NCBI GenBank assembly: GCA_964503615.1
Contig: CAZDBA010000064.1
Location: forward strand, 1 to 25,529
Source: CAZDBA01 sp964503615
GTDB lineage: Bacteria > Planctomycetota > Planctomycetia > Pirellulales > Pirellulaceae
DNA: 25,529 nucleotides
Direction of reading: 5' to 3'
A program made the translations under genes and the position numbers. Each line of letters begins with the position of its first letter. Positions within the stretch are counted from its first letter, which is position 1. Positions 21,421 to 25,529 of this stretch are shown in pieces. Under the pieces are notes generated by a model, which saw only the letters and a list, made by a program, of their open reading frames with translations, did no database searches and had not been told where the DNA came from.

Positions 21421-23285
21421 TGCCATTTTGGACTCGAAACGGGCGGCTCGCCGCGATTTTTATCGTAGTGAGCCTGTTTTTTTTGACCTGCGGAGTCGAA
21501 TCCGCTCAGGCCCAAGGCATCTCTGCGCCCGGCTTTGCGAGCTTCCTATCAATCGAGTCGTTTCCGTTGCTGGCCCAGGAAGCCGCGAAACCCGTTGATG
21601 CCGAAGCGATCGTGGATCGCGGGCCCGGCGGTTATTTTTCATTGATCAAGATCATTTTGATCGTGCTCGTGTTTTGGTATTGGGTCGTTGTCAGCGACCG
21701 AATGAACCTGGACGGGATTCGGTTTGGCGAAAAAACGAAAATGGATCCCGATCTTTGGAATCCAATCAATCTTGGCAGTTTCCTGTTGGGGTTTTTCCTG
21801 GCGATCTCGATCCCGATTTTTCTATTGGGTTTTCCGCTGTATTTAGTTGCAGCGGTCACACCTTCCTTGGTCTACTTTTTTATCCGCAGAAGCAAGTTAA
21901 CCGCTGACCCAAGCTTGGCCAAAAATGTCGCCTCTGGAAAAACGGCGATCAAGTCAGGCGGCAACCTGGCGGTCATGGAACAAGAGGTCCTGCCGCAAGA
22001 CGAAGGAGCCAACGTCTCGTTTACCCCCGCCGGCGCCGATGCGAAAGAGAAACAAGTCAACTTGATTCGGGCTCGTCAAAGTTTTGGCTTTCCTCAGTTA
22101 AAAGACCTTATCGCTGAACTCACCACTCGTCGCGCCGAAACGGTAGTTTTGGATTACACCGCGCAAGCGGCCACGATCCAGTTGGAGATTGATGGTGTTT
22201 GGCAACAACTGCCTACGATGGATCGACAAACGGGCGATGGAGTACTGGCGAGTGCAAAGTACCTCGCGGGTCTAAATCCTCAAGAACGCCGCAATCAACA
22301 AAAGGGCCAATTCGGTTTTTCCTATCGCAACAAAAAGGCCAAAATCGAGATCGTTTCGCAAGGCGTACAGACGGGTGAACGGGTTCAGTTGAAGCTGATA
22401 CAAAAATCGAAAGCAGCAATGAATCTTGGCCAGTTGGGAATGTGGCCTGAAACGTTTCGTGTGCTGGTCGATCATATGAATGCTCCCGGTTTGGTCATCA
22501 TTTCCGCGCCGCCCAAACAAGGACTTTCGGCCAGTTGGACGGCAGCCCTTTCGGCTGCTGACCGCGTGACGCGTGACGTTGTTGGGGTCGTTTCCGAGAG
22601 CGAGGGCGAATTTAACCATGAAAACATTACCCCGCACTACTATCCCGTCGGCGGTTCTCCGGTGGAAACGATTCGAAAAGTCGTGATGACTCAACCTGAG
22701 GGCTTGGTCGTTCCCACGATTTCCGATGCGGCGACGCTGGACGAAGTAACGCGCCAAGTTGTTGTCGAAGGTCGCTCGGTGCTGACTCACCTACAAAGCG
22801 CCTCGGCCGCGGAAGCGATTTTGCGACTGTATCAACTGGCTGGCGACAAAGAGCAGTTCGTCAAAGCGGTTACCGCATCGACGTGTCAAAAACTGGCCAG
22901 ACGACTTTGTGAGACTTGCAAACAATCGATCCAGGTACAGCCAAAGCTGATTCAACAGCTCGGTGGCGACCCGTCAAAACAAAATTCATTGTTCAACCAT
23001 TTCACCGGTCCACCACCCGGCCAAGTCGACGAAAAAGGTGAGCCGATCGTAATTCCACCCTGTAAAACCTGTAGTGCATACGGATACATCGGCCGCATCG
23101 CGTACTTTGAGATGATCAGTATGACCGACCAATTGCGAAAATTTATGCTTAAGAATCCTGACGTCAACAATTTGGCGGCAGCGGCTAAAAAGCTGGGTAA
23201 TCCAACATTGACGCAACAGGCTTACCGACTGGGACTGGTCGGCCTGACATCGGTTGCTGAGATTCAACGATCATTAAAGTCATAA
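21420..23285 (+). CDS. Membrane-anchored GspE-like pseudo-ATPase
   Basis: A 621-residue protein with an unusual layout. Residues 1-32 are a signal peptide (cleavage near AQAQ). Helices at about 73-91, 119-137 and 139-155 put the rest in the cytoplasm. From about residue 225 it is GspE-like: a domain containing RRAETVVLDYTAQAA, a P-loop region at 360-373, and a C-terminal metal-binding pair of CxxC motifs (CETC and CKTC) followed by GYIGRIAYFEM, as in GspE. The Walker A lysine is missing: the loop reads APPKQGLS. Walker B and His-box positions are altered too (VVPTISD, THLQSAS). ATP hydrolysis is therefore unlikely, and a structural or regulatory partner of the motor is inferred. It is a tandem paralogue of the next gene. 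Confidence 0.82.
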   Translation: MPFWTRNGRLAAIFIVVSLFFLTCGVESAQAQGISAPGFASFLSIESFPLLAQEAAKPVDAEAIVDRGPGGYFSLIKIILIVLVFWYWVVVSDRMNLDGIRFGEKTKMDPDLWNPINLGSFLLGFFLAISIPIFLLGFPLYLVAAVTPSLVYFFIRRSKLTADPSLAKNVASGKTAIKSGGNLAVMEQEVLPQDEGANVSFTPAGADAKEKQVNLIRARQSFGFPQLKDLIAELTTRRAETVVLDYTAQAATIQLEIDGVWQQLPTMDRQTGDGVLASAKYLAGLNPQERRNQQKGQFGFSYRNKKAKIEIVSQGVQTGERVQLKLIQKSKAAMNLGQLGMWPETFRVLVDHMNAPGLVIISAPPKQGLSASWTAALSAADRVTRDVVGVVSESEGEFNHENITPHYYPVGGSPVETIRKVVMTQPEGLVVPTISDAATLDEVTRQVVVEGRSVLTHLQSASAAEAILRLYQLAGDKEQFVKAVTASTCQKLARRLCETCKQSIQVQPKLIQQLGGDPSKQNSLFNHFTGPPPGQVDEKGEPIVIPPCKTCSAYGYIGRIAYFEMISMTDQLRKFMLKNPDVNNLAAAAKKLGNPTLTQQAYRLGLVGLTSVAEIQRSLKS

Positions 23286-23304
23286 CAGGAAACTACGTTC
23301 AGAC

Positions 23305-24615
23305 ATGTCCAAAGAACAAGAACAAGAAATCGAGTTTCCCGAGGTGACCTTTGTCGCTGCTGGTGCGAACTCGGAAGAATCCAAATCGAATCTGGAACTT
23401 GTGGAACCCTCGCCGGGATATCCTACGACTTGTATTTTGATCGCGGACGTCATTCAGCGACGAGCCGACACGGTTGTGCTTGATTACTCGGCCCAAGCGG
23501 TCAAAATCCGATTCCAAATTGACGGTATCTGGCACCCCATGCCTCCCATGGATCGGGAAACGGGTGACTATATGCTGGCCGCAATCAAACAGCTGGCCGG
23601 CATGAATTATCAAGAACGACGACAGCGTCAAAAGGGAAAGTTCGAAGCGGTTTTCGAAGACAAAAAGATCAAGTGCAAGATCGTTTCGCAAGGGATTGCC
23701 ACCGGCGAACGGGTTGCAATGTTCACCAATCGAAAAAAGCCGCCCTGTGAAACGGTTGAAGAACTGGGCATGCGACCTCGTATGCGAGAACAGCTGTCCG
23801 AGATACTGCGGGCCGATACCGGTATCATTATCAGCTGTGGTATGCCCGGCGAAGGGCTCACCACGTCTTGGCGTGCCATGCTAAACTCGTTTGATCGCTT
23901 TACTCGAGATTACTATGTGGTCGAAGAAAAATCTCGCCAGGAGCCGGAGGTAATTAACATCTCGCAAATCACGTTCGACGAGTCGGCCGGCGAGAACTTT
24001 TGGACACCAATCCCGCAGTTGATGTTGCTCGAGCCTCAGGTCCTCGCGTTTCCCGAGATCCCGAATGCGGAAATGCTGAACAAGATTATGGACTTGGCCG
24101 AAAAAGAGAACTTGTTGCTGGTGCTGCGAGTTCCTGCCAAACACGCATTGGACGCTCTGTTGCGGATCATCGCCTTGAAACCGAACATCGATCAATTGAT
24201 GCGAATGACCAAAGCGATTTTGTGTATGCGTTCGATTCGAAAGCTATGCAAGAAATGCAAACAGGCGTTTCCGCCCAATCCGAATTTACTGGCCAAGCTG
24301 GGAATTCCGCCGGGACGAATCCAGCACTTGTATCAGCCTTTGCCTTGGAACGATCAGATGATCGACGAAGATGAAGAGCCGATTCCGCCCTGCAAAGATT
24401 GTATCGGGGGCGGTTATTTGGAATTGAGTGGGATGTTTGAACTGTTGGCGATGAGCGATCCAGTTTGTGCGGCGGCAAAGGCTTCGCCCCGTTTGGATAC
24501 CTTGTCTCAGGCTGCCAAACAATCGAATCACATCTCGATTCGAGACGAAGGAATCGTGATGGTCGCAAAAGGTGAAACGTCGATCGAAGAACTACAGCGC
24601 GTCTTGAATAAATAG
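23305..24615 (+). CDS. Soluble GspE-like pseudo-ATPase, tandem paralogue
   Basis: A 436-residue cytoplasmic protein, clearly related to residues about 200-621 of the preceding gene product. Both share VVLDYxAQA, IDGxWxxxPxMDRxTGD, QERRxxQKGxF and IVSQGxxTGER. The P-loop reads GMPGEGLT (179-186): the glycines are kept but leucine replaces the catalytic lysine, exactly as in its neighbour. The Walker B region keeps a glutamate (FPEIPN), but the His box is lost. Two CxxC pairs remain (LCKKCKQ and PPCKDCIGGGYLELSGMFEL), matching the GspE zinc motif. It lacks the membrane N-terminus. ATG at 23305 lies 19 bp after the previous stop, with AGGA about 15 bp upstream. It probably works with the two preceding proteins. 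Confidence 0.82.
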   Translation: MSKEQEQEIEFPEVTFVAAGANSEESKSNLELVEPSPGYPTTCILIADVIQRRADTVVLDYSAQAVKIRFQIDGIWHPMPPMDRETGDYMLAAIKQLAGMNYQERRQRQKGKFEAVFEDKKIKCKIVSQGIATGERVAMFTNRKKPPCETVEELGMRPRMREQLSEILRADTGIIISCGMPGEGLTTSWRAMLNSFDRFTRDYYVVEEKSRQEPEVINISQITFDESAGENFWTPIPQLMLLEPQVLAFPEIPNAEMLNKIMDLAEKENLLLVLRVPAKHALDALLRIIALKPNIDQLMRMTKAILCMRSIRKLCKKCKQAFPPNPNLLAKLGIPPGRIQHLYQPLPWNDQMIDEDEEPIPPCKDCIGGGYLELSGMFELLAMSDPVCAAAKASPRLDTLSQAAKQSNHISIRDEGIVMVAKGETSIEELQRVLNK

Positions 24616-24633
24616 AATTCGGTAGAATCCAAA

Positions 24634-25323
24634 ATGCTTATCTTTATCGCCATCTTTGCTTTTATTTTGATCATTGCGGTCAATTTCTGGTTCGGGCTCT
24701 GGAACAATGTGCTGACGCTGATCAATTTTTACATCGCTGCCATCGTGGCGTCCGCGTACTATGAAAACCTCGCAGCGGCGTTGCTGACCAAGATGCCGGA
24801 CTACCACTTCGTGCTTGATTTTCTGGCTTTGTGGTTGTTGTTCTTTTTGACAATGTTGATTTTACGCGCGTTCACCGGTGCGATTACGAAAGTCAAACTC
24901 AAGCTGAACATTTGGGTCGACATGGCCGGACGAGGAATCGTTTGCACATGGCTGGCAGTCGGATTCACGATGTTTCTGAGCTTCTCTTTGCATCTGGCAC
25001 CCATTCCTCCCAGCGATGACGACTTTTCAGACTATGACGCTGCGTTGTCGACCGAGGAATTTGCTGACGAAGGTGGCGACGGTCGCTCACTGATGGCCGG
25101 AATGGGACGACAGTGGATGGCGTTTATTCAAAGTCGTTCTCGGGGCGCGTTATCGGCCTCAAAGAATTCGTTGATCGGGGCTGAGTACGATCTCGAAATG
25201 CATCCGGACGATGAAGACCTGGATTGCCGCGTCTTTGATCCCCGCAGCCGTATGCCGCTTCGCCGTCAACACATTGCCAACGTTTTGGCCACTCAGGAAA
25301 CCCTAAGAACCAAAAAGAAATAA
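24634..25323 (+). CDS. CvpA-like membrane protein
   Basis: A 229-residue protein with four hydrophobic helices at about residues 1-20, 22-45, 62-82 and 98-120, followed by an acidic segment (PPSDDDFSDYD) and a soluble, charged C-terminal half. The N-terminal pattern (a short helix, FWFGLWNNVLTLINF, then a second helix) and the overall helix layout resemble the CvpA/colicin V production family, whose members influence envelope processes and surface or secretion phenotypes. It follows the second pseudo-ATPase by 18 bp, so it is probably co-transcribed with the motor genes and may be part of the same envelope apparatus. No clear ribosome-binding site is seen. The family call rests on topology and the N-terminus. 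Confidence 0.65.
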   Translation: MLIFIAIFAFILIIAVNFWFGLWNNVLTLINFYIAAIVASAYYENLAAALLTKMPDYHFVLDFLALWLLFFLTMLILRAFTGAITKVKLKLNIWVDMAGRGIVCTWLAVGFTMFLSFSLHLAPIPPSDDDFSDYDAALSTEEFADEGGDGRSLMAGMGRQWMAFIQSRSRGALSASKNSLIGAEYDLEMHPDDEDLDCRVFDPRSRMPLRRQHIANVLATQETLRTKKK

Positions 25324-25334
25324 GTGCTGCCAGC

Positions 25335-25529
25335 GTGGAAGTAAAACATCCCGATTCGACCAACTGGACGTTGGGAATGGCAGCTGCGATCGCAGCCCAG
25401 TTTCTGTGGGGAGTCTTCCCGGCTTTCATCAAGCTCTTTCAGGGTGTCGTCGATTCGCAAGATCTCGTTGCCCACCGCGCGATCTGGTCTTTCGCAGTAT
25501 TGATCGTCTGGACTGGAATCGCCTCCCGA
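25335..25529 (+). CDS. rarD: RarD/EamA-family membrane transporter (5' part only)
   Basis: Sixty-five codons are visible before the window ends. The sequence AAQFLWGVFPAFIKLFQ, followed by LVAHRAIWSFAVL, matches the first helix and the loop and second helix of RarD proteins (LWGxxPxxxK and AHRxxWS). RarD belongs to the drug/metabolite transporter superfamily; its substrate is not established. The start is uncertain: GTG at 25335 is 11 bp after the CvpA-like stop, and ATG at 25377 would also be possible but would shorten the segment before the first helix. Neither has a strong ribosome-binding site. Confidence 0.8.
   Translation, partial: MEVKHPDSTNWTLGMAAAIAAQFLWGVFPAFIKLFQGVVDSQDLVAHRAIWSFAVLIVWTGIASR

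Noticed and set aside
1..25529. Insertion sequences, prophage or defence islands
   Set aside because: No transposase, integrase, phage structural or restriction genes were found, and gene content is consistent with chromosomal planctomycete sequence.

Overview
The window looks like a piece of a Planctomycetota chromosome, probably from the Pirellulales group. The signs are a DUF1559 prepilin-like protein with the H-x9-DG type C-terminus, a giant beta-helix surface protein with the planctomycete 'LExRxLLA' N-terminal motif, small membrane proteins with an FS[LI]RT signature, many GTG/TTG starts and weak Shine-Dalgarno sites. The sequence is a draft scaffold. It has two 100-N gaps (7470-7569 and 10266-10365), and the second is flanked by an identical 55-bp sequence on both sides, so it is a false duplication.

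Layout. 1-3806: the last codons of a beta-helix paralogue, then a 1154-residue beta-helix repeat protein and a terminator hairpin. 3826-5474: a receiver/HATPase fusion followed by a STAS-domain antagonist, a partner-switching pair. 5520-7469: an orphan iron-type solute-binding lipoprotein, divergent from a gap-truncated secreted metallopeptidase. 7651-10670: glyA, a two-helix membrane protein ending in a 4Fe-4S motif, a TPR protein and a small membrane protein. 10764-11489: a YugP-like membrane zinc peptidase.

11780-17051 (minus strand) is a tight seven-gene operon. In transcription order it encodes three divergent GspF/PilC-like membrane proteins, two type II pseudopilins, a GspK/PilX-like minor pseudopilin and a DUF1559 prepilin. 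Most junctions overlap by 4-11 bp or are separated by 1 nt. 17199-18649: a small membrane protein, then prfB with a programmed +1 frameshift. 18904-19620: an exported protein of unknown function, followed by a 594-bp non-coding stretch rich in hairpins that contains a likely terminator.

20215-25529 (plus strand) encodes an intact PilT-like ATPase and two tandem GspE-like paralogues that have lost the Walker A lysine, one of them membrane-anchored. A CvpA-like membrane protein and the start of a RarD/EamA transporter follow.

The two secretion-type loci lie about 3.2 kb apart and look complementary: one supplies platform proteins and pseudopilins, the other motor proteins. Together they suggest a lineage-specific type II secretion/type IV pilus-like machine with triplicated F-type and E-type components. 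No secretin, prepilin peptidase or GspL/M/PilMNO gene is in the window. This machine is the best candidate for an undescribed system here.
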